Below, one piece after another: positions 12,930 through 26,880 of a stretch of DNA of 64,000 nucleotides (within the stretch, counting starts at the first letter, position 1; each line of letters begins with the position of its first letter). The stretch is from Atopsyche davidsoni (lineage: Eukaryota; Arthropoda; Insecta; Trichoptera; Hydrobiosidae), in NCBI GenBank assembly GCA_022113835.1, contig JAILWY010000009.1, positions 6,734,001-6,798,000 of the forward strand, in the 5' to 3' direction. Below the pieces are notes generated by a model, which worked only from the letters and a program-made list of their open reading frames with translations, made no database searches and was not told where the DNA came from. A program made the translations under genes and the position numbers.

Positions 12930-13260
12930 TCTGCGTTAATACATCTGCTGGCCGCGGAAGCCTGACATCCTCAGGTCGCCTTACAAATTATGTATACACT
13001 TCTTGTTGTGACCAGACCAAGACGGCGACAGGCGAGAAAAAGCCTGCGGCGATCCTTCATAGCGGAATTGCAATAAATTCAGGAACCGCCGCATTAACGA
13101 GCAGAATACCCGCCCGGTGACAAACAGCCGCTAGCGCCGTCCCTGTCATGTGCATGCCAGTAAATCAAGATAATCCGAGACGGAACTATTTTGAGAGTGT
13201 TTAATACGTCCCCCGTACGGACTGCCCATACATCTTGCCTGGACTGGACTTGCTCTGGAC
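12930..13260. other. GC island, strong enhancer-like candidate
   Basis: Over 300 bp of unique GC-rich sequence with CTGGCCGCGGAAGCC, AAGACGGCGACAGGCG and a TGACAAACAGCCGCTAGCG stretch, bordered by very AT-rich DNA. Stops occur in all frames. Its sharp boundaries suggest selective constraint, but I could not align it. A weaker island follows at 13780-13990. Confidence 0.3.
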
Positions 13261-14499
13261 TTTAAATTATGGTCCGCGAATTTAATTTATTTTTAAAGTT
13301 TTGCTCTGAAGCTATATCAGGGTTGAATATATATTTTTTTTTTTATGTTACGAAAACATATATGTTTTAACTCTAGATATTTATTTATAAATATTTTTTT
13401 TTATAAAATTACACTATACATACTAAAATAACAGAATTCTAAGCATATCCAATTTAATAATATATGATTTGTTTTTAAATCCAATCCAAAAGTTACGATA
13501 CGATAAGCAAAAACCAGAACAAAAAGTGCATTTTTTGAGATTATACTTTAAACATACTTTACTTTAAGATGCTGCATTAAAAATTATTCCGTTTTTCACT
13601 CTGAAATTTTAACAAAATAAATGCTACAATAAAGAGAAAACAAACTTTACTGTCATTTTTTAAGCAAATTCATTAAGGTGGTCAGTTCTCATGTGACTAA
13701 AAAAAAAATAGCCTCTGAAATCACTGGCTGTTTCTGATGACGTTTTAAATTTTCATTTTAATAACAAATAATTTATGGTTGCAGTAGGGCGGGTTTTCAA
13801 ATTCCCAGCCATCCCCTAAATCAAAAAACGAATTGTTTATGATGACTCGCCCGCGTAAAAATTCAGTCGATCAATTTCTGGTAATGCCGACCGAGAGATG
13901 ACACTTTTTCAACAAATCATATAAGAATTTCAATTTCTTTCTCGAACCCCCTCACAGTAAAAGGCAGAACTTTTTCATTTCGCTGACTCTACTCAAGTAC
14001 AAAAAAACTCATTGATGTGACCTTGATTGTATAAAAAATGACGCTATTTTTTGGCAAAAAGCCGCCAAGAGTATATAAAAAAGAGAAAAAATTCAGGTAT
14101 GACTGATTTTTAAGGTCATTTCATATGTCCGTCAATGATTTACGAATGTTTTTATGAAATCGAAAATAATTTTATATTTGTATATAAGGCATATTTTTTT
14201 ATCGTGTGAATTATAATATATCATCATGTAAGTCTTGTTATTATGTATTCAAATTAACTTCTTATCAAAATCAAAATACATCCATTTAAAAATTTATTTG
14301 AAATTTTGCTACGAACGACCTACAATGCATGTGAGGTTCATAAATATAAGATAGATAGACGTGTATATCAGCGCCAGTGTTATGTACGTTTGCGATAAAT
14401 GCCAGCGGGCGCTTTATCGGACCGAAAGAAACGTGACAGATTTATGCTCTTTGCAAATCTAAATCTATGCATTCCAACGTGCGATCAGACGGGCATCGC

Positions 14500-14760
14500 A
14501 ACTCAGTTACAATTTGGCAAAAATCCCCGAAACCGGGGGCGCATCCCGCCGCCCTGCCGGCCGTCTGCCAGGGCGGCGCGGTGCCGCAATTTATGGGGGG
14601 CAGAAAAATCCGGCGGCCATTGTAGCGCGCCGCGTCCGCACAAGATTAATGTGCTTTAATATGAATTCATTGTAATACCATGCGAGGCGGACGTCAGCTG
14701 ATGCGGCTATGCGCAGGCAAACTTAACACTGAAGAATGCCTCCGATCAAATTAAGAAAGG
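14500..14760. other. GC island, enhancer-like candidate
   Basis: The island holds ACCGGGGGCGCATCCCGCCG, a GCGCGCCGCGTCCGC word, TTAATGTGCTTTAAT, and an adjoining CRE-like half site plus E-box (ACGTCAGCTG, 14691-14700). The 86-codon frame crossing it has no domain and low-complexity arginine/proline content, so a regulatory role is more likely than coding. Confidence 0.3.
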
Positions 14761-14824
14761 CCCTTATGAAGAAGACGGAGTGGACGTTACGTGTTGTAAT
14801 TTTTGGGATGTTTTTACTCTATAG

Positions 14825-15514
14825 GTCGATATCGACCCCCAGGGGTCGATTCCGCCCTGCAAGGGGTCGATGACAGCGAAAAATTAAATTGGGGCTCCGT
14901 GAACTGTTAATGGGTGTCTACGAGAGTGGATCCCATTTAAACAGGTCATCACAATGGATTGATAATCCACAGTGGATAATCGATCCATACGGTTACATTG
15001 CAGAATTATGAATAAGCACTAATGAAGAACTGAAGGTGCAGTTTAGAAAAGGATATCAGCAACTTTGGCTTCAAAGAGACACACCTGCTATTTATCCTGC
15101 ATTACGGATTATCGCAAGTTTTTTGATAGCTTTTCTATCTTCATTCTTCGTGGAAAGGGCTTCAGTGCGGTTGCCATTCTTCTTACAAAAAAATTAATAT
15201 ATTGGAAATCACTGGGTGAGGAAATTTATAGTTAAATCTGACTTATTTGAAGCCAATATTGAAAAATTGCTATCAAAGCATCGGACCCAATTTCTCCCAT
15301 TAAAAGTATTGATTTTTTTTGTGAAAATTACTATATTTGCATTTTGTGTGTTTAAAAACCTCGATATAACGCACCCCTGTTTAACGGATTTCGGATATAA
15401 CGGACAAAAATTCCAGTCAATTGTAAAAATTCAATTTTAGCAAGGCAGGGGTCTACGAATAACAGGAAAACCTCGACAAGGGGTCGACGGGACAAAATAG
15501 TTTGGGAACCTATG
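14825..15514 (+). mobile_element. Decayed hAT-type transposon remnant
   Basis: The right end reads GTTTGGGAACCTATG (15500-15514), whose reverse complement CATAGGTTCCCAAAC is a hAT-like terminal repeat resembling the element at 38933. The sequence CTCTATA follows it and also occurs at 14817-14823, which may be the 7-8 bp target duplication. GTCGA-rich segments near both ends (14825-14875 and 15470-15490) look like subterminal repeats. The interior includes a transposase C-terminal fossil. The left boundary is tentative because its inverted repeat is eroded. Confidence 0.55.
15021..15197 (+). pseudogene. hAT transposase C-terminal fragment
   Basis: Fifty-eight codons are open, ending at a TAA. 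They read like the C-terminal dimerisation region of a hAT/ZBED-type transposase: a charged N-E-E-L-K-V start, then Y-P-A-L at about residues 25-28, a hydrophobic stretch, and F-F-V-E-R at 42-46, the remnant of the conserved V-E-R-x-F-S motif. The invariant F-S is already lost by a small indel after V-E-R, and an in-frame TGA lies just upstream at 15009. There is no start codon and no catalytic or zinc-finger part. This is a dead fragment inside the remnant at 14825-15514. Confidence 0.7.
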
Positions 15515-15719
15515 CTCTATATGCTTAAAATTTATAGATTTATGTAAAGGCATGCTAATTTCATCAATTTAAATATAAGCCATATCTAATTACTACTTTT
15601 GGTTACATACCTTATTACTTGCTAAGTAAATTTCAGAGCTGTTGTGTTTGGGTGAATTCTCTGACGTGCTACGTGTGAAAAAAGTCTGATTCCAAAAATC
15701 AAGAATAATTGGGAAATAT

Positions 15720-15900
15720 GGGAAACGGACAAATTGCGAGTCAACCCAACTCGAGTCGTTTCGGTGCGGGAATGGACTGCGGGACATCTCGTCTGCGGAC
15801 CCCGCGGGGAAGGGGGTGTGCGGAGATAAGCCCTGAAGCCTCGAAGCAGGGGTTTGGAATACCGGTTGACCGATATTGTAACATTCCGGTCAAACAATTA
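15720..15900. other. GC island
   Basis: Unique sequence around GACCCCGCGGGGAAGGGGGT, with a GGAATACCGGTTGACCG word. Open frames on both strands are short and unlike proteins. Confidence 0.25.
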
Positions 15901-18209
15901 AACTCCAGCTATCACATGTAAAGCAATAAATTTTGCGGATAATTAACGGACCGTTAATTCCAACGCAACAGCCTGATAGTATCCCTTGTGAAAGTAGAGC
16001 TTTCTTTAATGTGTAGCAGAAATTTATTACTTTGTGCAAGACTTATGGGAAGATATAAACTCTTTGTTAACAAAAAAATCATTCTAAAAAATTAAAGCAA
16101 ATTTCTCCCATGATAAAGTACGTCATTATAATGTTTTTGAAATCACCTTACAAAGATGTCACATACAACACATAAAAAAACAACATTTATTAAAATAAAT
16201 ATATATATATATTTATATATACATATAACGTGTCATAGTGAATACAATAATAAAGAGAATTTGTAATTCAAAAAGTTTAATTTATTTATATTGCAATTGC
16301 CTACTACGTTTGATGTAACCGTTTTTATATTTTGGGGACTACTTCCGATTAAAGTGCGATCTCGCGTCAGTCTACTTGTAAATTCAGACTCTTAAATAAT
16401 ATATTATTTTCAAAATTCACTAAACGGAACATTTGTCCTTCGCCAGATGACAAGTCCGCCGGCCTGTTTTTCAGCGTGCTTTATTCGATTTTTTTACTAC
16501 AACACTGTTTTATAAGATACAGTGATAAATAGGCCAATTATTTTGTTTATTCGTACACATCACCGATATTGTGAGACACAAAGTATATCTCATTTGATAA
16601 ATTAAATAGAGACTTTGTTTTCTCTGAAAATAATCTGAGAGATAATTTTTCGAGACAGTTAGTGTTTTATTTTCAAACGTATTAGCACTAATAAGTCATC
16701 AAGGGTAAATTACTAATTTGAAAATTATAATGCTACGTGATGTGACAAATCCAACAATTTCTTTATGTTAGATATTTTCCTTTTTTAGAAAGAACCATAT
16801 TGCTTATCATATTCTGTGTATAAATCCTATGTTTCCGATAATACTTCTTAATATCTACAAAACTATTTTTCTCCATACTTAAAGAGCGAATGGACATAAC
16901 GCTATTATTTAATGAGCCTCTAGGGCTGAACGATAAATCTTTACTTTAAACAACACCTGCTCTTTATCGATACAGTCTCATTTGTATCTTCAAAGTAAAA
17001 TGTGTACATTTAAACAAATATCTAACATAGCTACACTCATAGCAGAAATAGTTTTCGATAGAATTTACAAAAACTTCACAATGTATGCCTCATTTGAAAC
17101 TTTCTACACGAATGTTATATATTAATAGCTTTTTTTATAATAGTATTATATCAACGTAGATGAATATACTAAACAAATTCTATTCTATGAAATTCAGAAA
17201 CCTGTAAAACATGAGTATTATTTGTGTCAATTTTCTTAACAAGAAAACAACAATGCGTCATACAACTGTGTACAAGAGTGTTGTAAACCAGAGTAACACC
17301 AAAGCTTACTGGTCTAATATTTATGCAAGTAGCAAGCAGACACCGTGTTAGCTTTAAAACTTTTGTTTTTCTTTCAGAATGTACTCCTTATCGGCCCACA
17401 TATCAGAGCCGAGTGCTCTGGGTGCGGAGTGAGAAGTCGTCTCCTTGGAAACCTTTTTTTGTAGCGACAACTTCACATAAACATGGCATCGAGTTCAGGC
17501 GTGTCAGTTTTATCCAAACAGCATTATGCTTTGTTATTCTAAAAATCTTACCAGTGTTTTATTTTTAAAAAAAACACCGGAAAGGTGTATCGCTGTAATA
17601 CTGAATGCTTTATATAAAAAAAATTTACAAAGGAAAATAAATATAGTATGTATCAAGCATTCGCTATTGAATTAAAAGCAGTATTTTTTTTATTAATAAG
17701 TATTTATTCTTTAAAAATGTTTAATGAACCAAAAAGGTAATTTATAACATACATTTAATTTTAATCTAAATTCCTTTATATTAAATTATTCATTCATTTT
17801 AATAATACTTCTAAACTCAATTAATAATAAATTAGATCTGTGTATAATATTTAATTAAAGAAAACTTATTGTTTTTATTTATTGTATAAATACTTATACG
17901 CATTGATATTCAGCTACCGAAACATATATTTTTTGTATTCAATAATAACAAAAAAAGGATAAAGCAATTGATTTTATCCGCTTTTTTATGCATTCACAGT
18001 TATAAAATCATCATTTTGGTCATCAAAGCTAACGTGTCATCTTTTTGTGAAGTTATTTTATTACTAAATCTATAAAGTTATATTCTTTACATGGCATCTG
18101 TTAGGTAAAATTATTTACATTTCTAAATGTATTATTTTTTCAAGATATAGTACCACACCAAAAAAACATTCAAGATTTATAACATTAGGTGATTTGTTAT
18201 ATTTTCCTT

Positions 18210-18420
18210 TACCCCGGGGCATTCACTTTAATTACGGAAGATCTTATTACACATGGCAATAAAACAGCCTCAGTAGCGACGCACTTACAATAATACGCGG
18301 AAGTTTCTAGTGACTCGCTACATTCAAGGTCGCCGTTTCTCGTATCATAACCGCCTCTCCCACCCCAGCCTCCCCCGCCCCAGCCTCCCCCACAGCCAGC
18401 TCCGTCAGCACAAGCCAAAT
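18210..18420. other. C-rich patch with CCCAGCCTCCCC repeats
   Basis: Two to three copies of CCCCAGCCTCCCC (18361-18400) make a short low-complexity array; the opposite strand reads as glycine-rich. No gene is supported. The flanks (15925-18200 and 18430-19780) are AT-rich with nothing identifiable. Confidence 0.35.
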
Positions 18421-19779
18421 GTCAAATAAAATTGATTGACAGAGGTTTTTACGTGACGTCATAAAAGGGGACTTTTTACAAGCTTTATTTTAGTTCACAA
18501 CTATTCGCTTTCATTTTTATTCATGAAATACTTTGGCGAAAATAAATCACTCGTTTAACTTTTTTTGATATTCTGCAAATGTTTAGCGCTTTTCAGCAAA
18601 TATTTTCATAAGATCTAAATTATTCGCACTTCAGTTAACTAGAGTAATAAGTCTTCAGGCAATCATAAGATTATTAATAATGTGTGATTTTTCAAAAACG
18701 TAAAGGTAACTCATTATACTTACGTTTGTATGGAAAAAAAACATTAAATGTAAATCTACGGTATCATCCACACGGAAAATCGAGAATTTTTTTTGTAAAC
18801 TTCGCGTTTGTTGAATAAAATTGCATGATATTGAGAGAATGCGACAAAAAATGGCCGAAATATTTCGAATTTTGTTCAATATCACTTTCTCTTAAATATT
18901 TTTTTTATCCAAGGTATGAGATAAGTTGAAATTTTACACAAATATGATCCAAGGTTTTAATTTTATTCCTAATAACAACTTTTGAATACGAAACGTTAAT
19001 AGAAAAAAGATGAAACGATTTGAAAAACCTCAAAAAGACATTATAAGATTTAATTTGAGAATTCCTCTAATAAAATACCAAAAGAAACATGTTTTAAATT
19101 TAAAAAAATAAATCGTGATTCGTTCAGCTTAATATATAATATAATATCAAAAATCTTCGTCGAAAGAAAAATATGAGATTTTTCCGTTTGTGTTATAAAT
19201 AACACGGGATATTTTAATTAAACTAACTTTTAGAAAGAAAAAGCAAGCTTGCTGGAAATAAGACGTCAAATTTACTTTGTTTTTAGTAAACTTTAGATAA
19301 TTATTATTTTTTACCGAGAAAGGTATAATTAAAGTCAAAACTCATCAATTTAAAGCGAATTAATTATTGATCTATGGTAATATATCTACAAGTTGAAAAG
19401 GTTTCCTTAAATTGATTAAGTACAATTGAAACTTGAAATGTGAGGATGGTTTGAGGGAAAACCTTTCATCATCATCATCATCATTCAACATTTCTGAACA
19501 ACTTTTTGATTTAGATTGTAGTGACCTTATTTCCAAGCATGGCTTTTCTTTAGTTTGACTCCAGAGCATTCAGATAGCTCCAACAAAAAAAACCTGTAAA
19601 AACTATTACAAGAATAAATCGATTCAAAATTAATATTTGATATAACACAAAAATGAAAGATTGGCGATTTTTTTGTGAACAATTTATACTTTTATAGCCA
19701 CTATATATGAAATCGTATTATTTACTATCTTGATATTAAAGTAAACGATTAACATCAATCTCGTTACCATCTCGACGAG

Positions 19780-20260
19780 CAAATTTAAAATTCAGCCGAA
19801 TCCTCGCGCACATAACCGGCGATCCTGGAGTCTAGTTAGATTAACAATCATCTCTGACGTAAATATTCTCGAGTCCTTTTTAAAATTTCATTACGATGAG
19901 AATTCGTCTTCAAAAAGCGCTCATTGTGGAGTGAATTCCTTTGGCCGTGCCCGGTATAGTTAGTGTAAACATTAAATCATTCAATTTTCTCACTTCAATT
20001 ACATTATTCCTTGCGATTTTACCGAGTGATGTGATTACAAAGACCTTTTCGCTTCCTCGGCTGGCGGGCAAATATACTATTGCCGACTTCGTTATCGTTT
20101 GCGTTGATTTTTTTCATATTTCATGACTGCCAATGTTTCATTTTAAAAGAGATGAGTTTTAAACTTTGCGGACCGTGTGAGGGTGCGATTGATTTTGAAC
20201 CGAAGGGAAGCAGACTTGACTGCCTCGAGTCTTTCACTACGGTGAGCTCAATAAGAATCT
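19780..20260. other. Moderate-GC island
   Basis: Unique sequence with ACATAACCGGCGATCCTGGA, CCTCGGCTGGCGGGCAAATA and GAAGGGAAGCAGACTTGACT. No splice-compatible coding frame was found. Confidence 0.2.
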
Positions 20261-20616
20261 CAAATTATTTTTTCTTTATATTGATGGCTTAGCTTGTTCG
20301 AATCAACTTTGAACTTCAGGCTCACTGTAAGTTATTGAAAAAATGTAAAAGAATGGCCCTGAAATTTTCTCAGAATTTCTTTTACGCAGGAATTTATCCC
20401 GAGGCCTCAAATAAAATCGAGAGCGATGCTATTTCGTGAAAAAAACATGGCATTGTGCTGTACTTAATTATTTGTATTTTATTTCTGAAATTCTTTTACG
20501 ATTTCTCAATAAATTATGTAAAACAATTCTGTGGGATTTCGTTTATTTTTATTTTAATTCATTCAATAATATAATTCAAATTGAAAATAACACAAATCAA
20601 CGTTATTTGAGTGTTT

Positions 20617-20618
<2 letters not shown>

Positions 20619-20677
<59 letters not shown>
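20619..20677. repeat. (AT)n microsatellite
   Basis: An uninterrupted AT dinucleotide run of about 59 bp. It is self-complementary and prone to slippage; the long tyrosine-isoleucine frame across it is an artefact. Confidence 0.97.
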
Positions 20678-20680
<3 letters not shown>

Positions 20681-20699
20681 ATTTAATCTAATCATTAAG

Positions 20700-22370
20700 T
20701 TTATATTTTAAAACATTTCTTTTATGTATAAATAGCCTCAATAAGCGAAGCAGGTCTGTATCATGGAACAATATACCTTAGATTTGGTTGACTTTATAAA
20801 TAGAGGCCTTTCAACGAGTTCCTGCTTGGTCGTTTGGCAAATCGCTTTTTACCGAACTGAAAAAATCTATTGACCTCACAAAACTAGCGACCCGTGATGC
20901 ACAACTGGTACACTTTACAAAAAAATAAGGATTAAAAATACAAAAAACATTGTGTGTTGACTTCTTGAAGATATCAATAATAATATAATTTGTCGATTTG
21001 ATTTTCTATCAAAAATATATTTAAAACATGTAACATTAACTTTATGACTTACAGGTGATAATATGTAATTTTAGTAAACCAAAGAATAATAAAACATGTT
21101 CTTTGTTCAACTTTATTAATTCTAAACAATCAAAAATTTATTTTTAAAAAAATAATAGTGAATTTCCACAATGAAAGACAGATCTCATAATTTCATTTAA
21201 TATGTATTATTGTGTAAAATTGTAAAATAAAAGCTCTTATGCTTAAATCAAATTATTATTTTCCACGCTTTGTATTTCACACACGGCAAGCAGATATTCC
21301 CATGGGTGACATTACTGCAATCCGAGAAACTCGTTCTTTGTAATATTTGGAGAAATTCAGTACAGAATCTCTGAAGATGAACATTTCACACTACATTTGA
21401 CAAAATTTACGGCCGCTTCACTAGAAGTAAAAATTATTCCGTTTGAGTAAATGCCAGGCTGTGCCGAGCAAATGAACCCAATACTTTATTTCCTACACAA
21501 TCTGCGATAACGCCAACTTATGAATTAGTGACTTTTAAATTGCGAGCTTGAAATATCTGGCTATTTAATAACGCACTTCTTATTTTCACAAAACCTTATA
21601 AAAATTCATTGTTATGGAACCTTGGAAATAATAAAAATTGAGTGACAGATTGCACAGCAAAAAATATCTTCAGAGAATGCACGCGAATAAACTGAATTGT
21701 TTTCATACAAAAAGACATCTTCTTTGTACAGAATGAGCTCATAAAAAGGATAATTAAGATTAAGAATTTTAATTAATGATAAAATTCACGTGATAAAAGT
21801 GCGGTTGAAAATATTATGAAACGCGTAAAAACAAACTGAAAAAATAGAGGCTAGGGAAGACGTTTTGTGGAGGCTATTGTTTTGCAGTGAACTGATGTAA
21901 CTGTATTATTTTGTGAAACCAGTTTTAGCTTAATTGAATTTAGAAATTCATGGAAAGTCGTCACAACTATACAAATAAAAAATATTTTATTTTATATATT
22001 TATCCTTAAAAATACATCTGTTTTATTAGTGTGCCCATTTCTTAAATTTTAATATATTTCGATGTATTATGAGTAGGATATTTTAATCAAAGAAAAAACG
22101 TTAATTTTGCAACAAATTGTGGGCTGTATTGGTGATGACACCATACCGAACGGTGAGGTACTTCTTACTGATTTTTTACTCTTCTGACGTATCAGTATTA
22201 TATGTTTTCACCTCTGAGTAATAAATCCCATATTATTACACATAAAAGAAACTTACAAGAAATTAAATATTAAAATGTTAAGCCTCACTTTCAACCAATA
22301 TAAAAGTCAAATTCTAAAATCCTATTGTCACCAAAACTAATGTTATTCCATCTTTACGAAGCCTTCTCTG
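20700..22370. other. AT-rich interval without identifiable genes
   Basis: Nothing beyond AT-rich unique sequence was seen here. A few slightly GC-richer words near 21380-21480 have no recognisable pattern. Confidence 0.5.
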
Positions 22371-22379
22371 CAGATTAAA

Positions 22380-22560
22380 ATGATTACTTGGCATCTTTAT
22401 CCGATATCCCACCCTCAGACCTCACCCCCCTCCCCCCCGGGCATTGTTACTTCCGCTAGTTAGGGAGGATATCCCCTGAAAGCCTCTTTTGTCCGAACTA
22501 CGAACAGCCGTCACATCTGAAGTGAGAAGCCGCTGCGGCCATTCATCCAGCCGGAAAAAA
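22380..22560. other. GC island
   Basis: A polycytosine stretch (CACCCCCCTCCCCCCCGGGC) followed by AGCCGCTGCGGCCATTCATC. Unique, with no coding evidence. A related patch lies at 23400-23570. Confidence 0.25.
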
Positions 22561-24819
22561 TGTGACTATTGAAATACCTACGGCCATTGTAATATGATAT
22601 TACCAATTATATCATTTAGTTATTTTTGTATCACATTGACATTTTTTTACTAATTTGATATTTGAAAAACATTGTTTATTTACTATATCAAGCTTAATTA
22701 ACGACATTTTTTAGTCGATTATATTAAATGCTATTCACAAAACGTTGGCTTCCTGAAAATATGTTTTCTTACAATGAAAATAATACATATTATGATATTC
22801 TATATGGTACGTAAATATTGTTACATAATACACTAACGCTTTTCTTGTCGCTTTGTACAATATGTGGAAATAATAATCAACAAATATAAGTAGTAGCTTT
22901 TATCTTTTGTCTTCCGTTTGCTTTGTATTTTTTATGTAAATTACTAATAACCTGTATATGATTGATTTTTATGCATTTTATTAAATTACATTTAGAATAG
23001 AATAATTAGAACGCTTTTAGGCAATAACAGTGTCAATCAATGTATACTTCACTATTTGAAATCATTATATATTAACGACAATGTTACGACACGAATTTTA
23101 TAAATAATATAATAAAAACACAAATAGTCACTTGCCATCCGGGTAGGATTTGAGTGTCTACTAAATTCCAGAACTCATAATTTGATACACTTCGTTTTCA
23201 TTCGCTCAAAATACCACCATTGTTGCTTGGAAAAATTTCTAACGAAAATGCGGGTTGACAATATACAGATACGTTATATTATGCACATAAATATATCTAT
23301 TTATTATTACTACTCTATATGGAATCCCATTTTTCTTTGATATTTACGATTCTTCGTTTGCCATAATAAGCCATGACGAACGTGGGCTAAAAGCATTTTA
23401 TTTATTCAGCTATACATCCCTCCATCTCGCATGATTCGCCAATAACTCCATTCGACGGCTCCAACTTTACAGAAATTGTTTTCACGCAAGTAATTTTTCC
23501 TCGTTTAGTTCGTCCGCCGCAAAAATACAATCGTGAACAATGAAACAATGGAGATCCGATAACGCGGCTTTATCGAAACGACCTCTTTGTTCCGCCATTG
23601 GTAATAAAAAAAGCAAAAGTTATATTTAACTTTAGAGCTCGCAAAGAAATGGCTATATTTCCTATTGAATTAAAATCGGCTTTATCTGACTGCAAACAAA
23701 TGTATCGATAGACTGCCTGCGTGGAAGTACTCACGGAACTATTTTCAATAAGTAAGTAAATTGATTGATATATAATATTCAATGATTTTATCATATGATT
23801 ATTTTTTTGTTCATGCATACAGTCTCATAAATATTTAGTATTATTATAATACTATTAAAAATAGTAGACATTAAGTCGAACCTTTTATACAAATATATAA
23901 ATATATAAAATATTCTAAATCTGATCTAAGAAAGTGTGGTATAAAATCAGTTTCATCTTACAAACCTTCATTTTTTAACGTCGTTAAAGAAAAAAAAATA
24001 ATCACGAAATCTGATAGGAAACTTTCACTAAAACGTTTTTTGTTCACAATGCAGCAGTAGATAATGTCACCATTTGATTATAACAATATTCGTCAGTTAA
24101 AAGCATGCTATTCCGAATGATGAAAAACACTTAAATAAAATAGCTTTAAAACGTCTAAAAAATAATCACATCCATCTTATTTCCTAATGATTCCGCAGAG
24201 CCATTATTTCTCTTTAATTTTTTAAGTAGATTGGTGGATTCCGGCGTATGTACTTGTCAATTAGCTTGATAAATTGAAGTCAAATTCGTGAAGTTTTACT
24301 AAATGCTAATTTCCAAAATAAATCACAATTAATTATTCCCCAAACGACGCATCACCTCAAGTTTCAGTCAAGCCACGAAATTCAGAATTATTAAATCACA
24401 TTAATTTGTTTTTTGGCCCAAAATGGATGTCGGCATAAAATTTTATTTATTTGATATCAAGCCTTTTCGGTGTGATTTGTTTCTTTGTGATGATTTTTTT
24501 AAAGGAATATCAAACAGCAGACGTGCTCTGGATTTTTATTTTTACTCTTAATTTATTCGGAAAGCATTGATTAAAAAAATAATACAATGGCCGCTCGTAT
24601 TATTTAAAAAAGAGTTGTCACAAATTTTTATATTACATAAAAAAAATTCACATTCAACACAGTTTAGTTTTTTAAGCTACTGAAAGAGCATATGAACTAC
24701 AGAATCGCTTAAATTTTTTTTTTTTTTTATCTTATCTCTGTATCCGTGTAAAGGTTCAAGAATTATTACACAAACCAACACATGGCGCTGTATATTAGAT
24801 AAAAATATCAGGATATCAT

Positions 24820-25100
24820 GGCAGCCAGCGGGTTAGTCCAATATATTATGCAATATCATTTTGTACCATAAAGTGCATCTTACTGACGACTGCCTGCAGC
24901 CCGAGAACATAAACTCGGAATGTGACCGCCGCAGCTCCCGGGCTGCCAGCGCATGTTCAGGCTTCGTGTTCGTGTTCACGTCCTCCCTGCATTTTCACAA
25001 GCCCATACTTTGTGAGTTACACGAACGATGTGTCGTGTAATCTGAAATAGCAGGAACTGCCGTGTAAAACCGTAAACCGCCTGTACCGACTGCGATCAAG
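24820..25100. other. GC island
   Basis: Unique sequence with GACCGCCGCAGCTCCCGGGC and TTCGTGTTCGTGTTCACG. No frame of interest. It is sharply bounded by AT-rich DNA, and 25110-26620 beyond it holds nothing identifiable. Confidence 0.3.
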
Positions 25101-26639
25101 CGTTTTATCACATCCTTGGGATATAAATATTATTTTTAATTATTTCATATTCAGATGCGAAATAATCATTATTAATAATACATAATACATCAAAACAATA
25201 ATAATAAGTTTTCACAGGCTGTTTCAACTTTCAAATTTACAAATACAAAAATCTGAGCATGAATAAATCCGACAAATTATACATATTTGAGTTTTAAGAA
25301 AGGGTATACAATTTCAATATCAAATAATGTACAACATTACTTTAACATTGAAAATATATGTAATGATATGCTTAATAACCAAATATATGGTAATAGAAAA
25401 TCATGAATATTAAGAGTTTTTAAAATCAAAGACGTATATTGAACGTATTCAAATTAATATTAAGTATTTTCTTATAAATTCAAACATTATATGGAGAAAA
25501 CGCGATATCTAAAGTTTATTAAATTAATTAACGTATATGGTATCAATTGTAGAATGCTTCCAATATCAAAATATAATAATCAATTATTATTATTTATACG
25601 GTATATTATTAATTAGTCAAACTTACAAGTTATGTCATTCTGTTTTTAAGTATTATAGAATTTATTTAAATAAACATATAACATGCCTATTCATTTAGAT
25701 TAACTTCGATGTTAATTTGTCTGACAGACAAAATCGAACCTTTTACTAACATCCCTTATTTTACCTTCATTCAAGGGTTGTCATCCCGAACCTTTGCTCA
25801 CCTTTAGGCCACATTTAAATGAACGAAGGTTAAAAAAACAACCGACTGTACATGACCTCTTCGGACATATAAAACTTGCAATGAGAATTTTTTTATTTCA
25901 GTATTAAAAAAATTATTACGTGAAAATAAAAGAAAATATAAACGCACTCTTAAACATGCAATTTTTTCTCTGTTTCATATACTAAAATAAATAAAAGACG
26001 TTACATTCCTTTTTAGGTATGTGAAAACGTAAGATAAAAAAATTGTGAAAAATATAAGACGAAAAGCTTAAAATATGTGATATTCAAGTAATATTTGCCG
26101 GAACCGCTTTGGCAGAATATTATGTGATAAAATCTTTTAAATGAACTACTTTTTATTTTAAAAGACTATTGAACTCTTACTATGACAATCTTTAAAAGAA
26201 AGAAACTATTTAACAGACCGGATAACGTTTAGGTTGACAAACGAAATAGCGGTTGTAAAACTTTAGTGAGGATTTATAACAAATTCGTTATAGGAAAAGT
26301 ATCATTTATAATAGTTACCATACGAATGGTGTATCATTAATATCATACTGTGTTTTCTATTCTTTTATGCAAAAAGTTTTGTGATTCATCATTATCTTAT
26401 GATTGAAAGTGATAAATAATGTTATTTTAATTAAATAAATCTAATAAGAATAAACCTTTCACAGGAGTAATTAATTCTGTATTGATATCCTTTTTATAAA
26501 AATAAATATCTTTGACAAATGACTTTATCTGCAAATAATGAGAAAGTGAGTATCTCATCGTTTAATAAGTCATCAAATTTATATGGAAGAATTGTCTTCT
26601 CCTCGAAAAACAAAGCTCTTTAGCTATATCCAAGCTATA

Positions 26640-26880
26640 TATATCCAGCGTGCAAAGCACGAAATTAGCATTCTATATGAGCAAAAGTAACAGAGAGTAC
26701 GCAGAACGTGGGAGTCATCTCAGCGTCTTACCTTCTCAGTATAGCGTATAGATGTACGCTTCTTCTGTACACTCGGAGCACTGCTACCCTGGTACACGCG
26801 AGTATTACAATCAGCATGTAACTATGTTCCTAATGAAACCCTCAGAGTACCTACCCCCGCTCATGTACAAAGTGTATTCT
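26640..26880. other. Unassigned moderate-GC segment
   Basis: This segment contains repeated GTACGC/GCGTA words (GAGAGTACGCAGAACGTGGG, AGCGTATAGATGTACGC) unlike its flanks. It could be a retroelement fragment or a regulatory island; no terminal repeats were found. Confidence 0.2.

Noticed and set aside
14399..14659. 86-residue frame starting MPAGAL
   Set aside because: It crosses a GC island and ends in Arg/Pro-rich random content; no domain and no partner exon was found.
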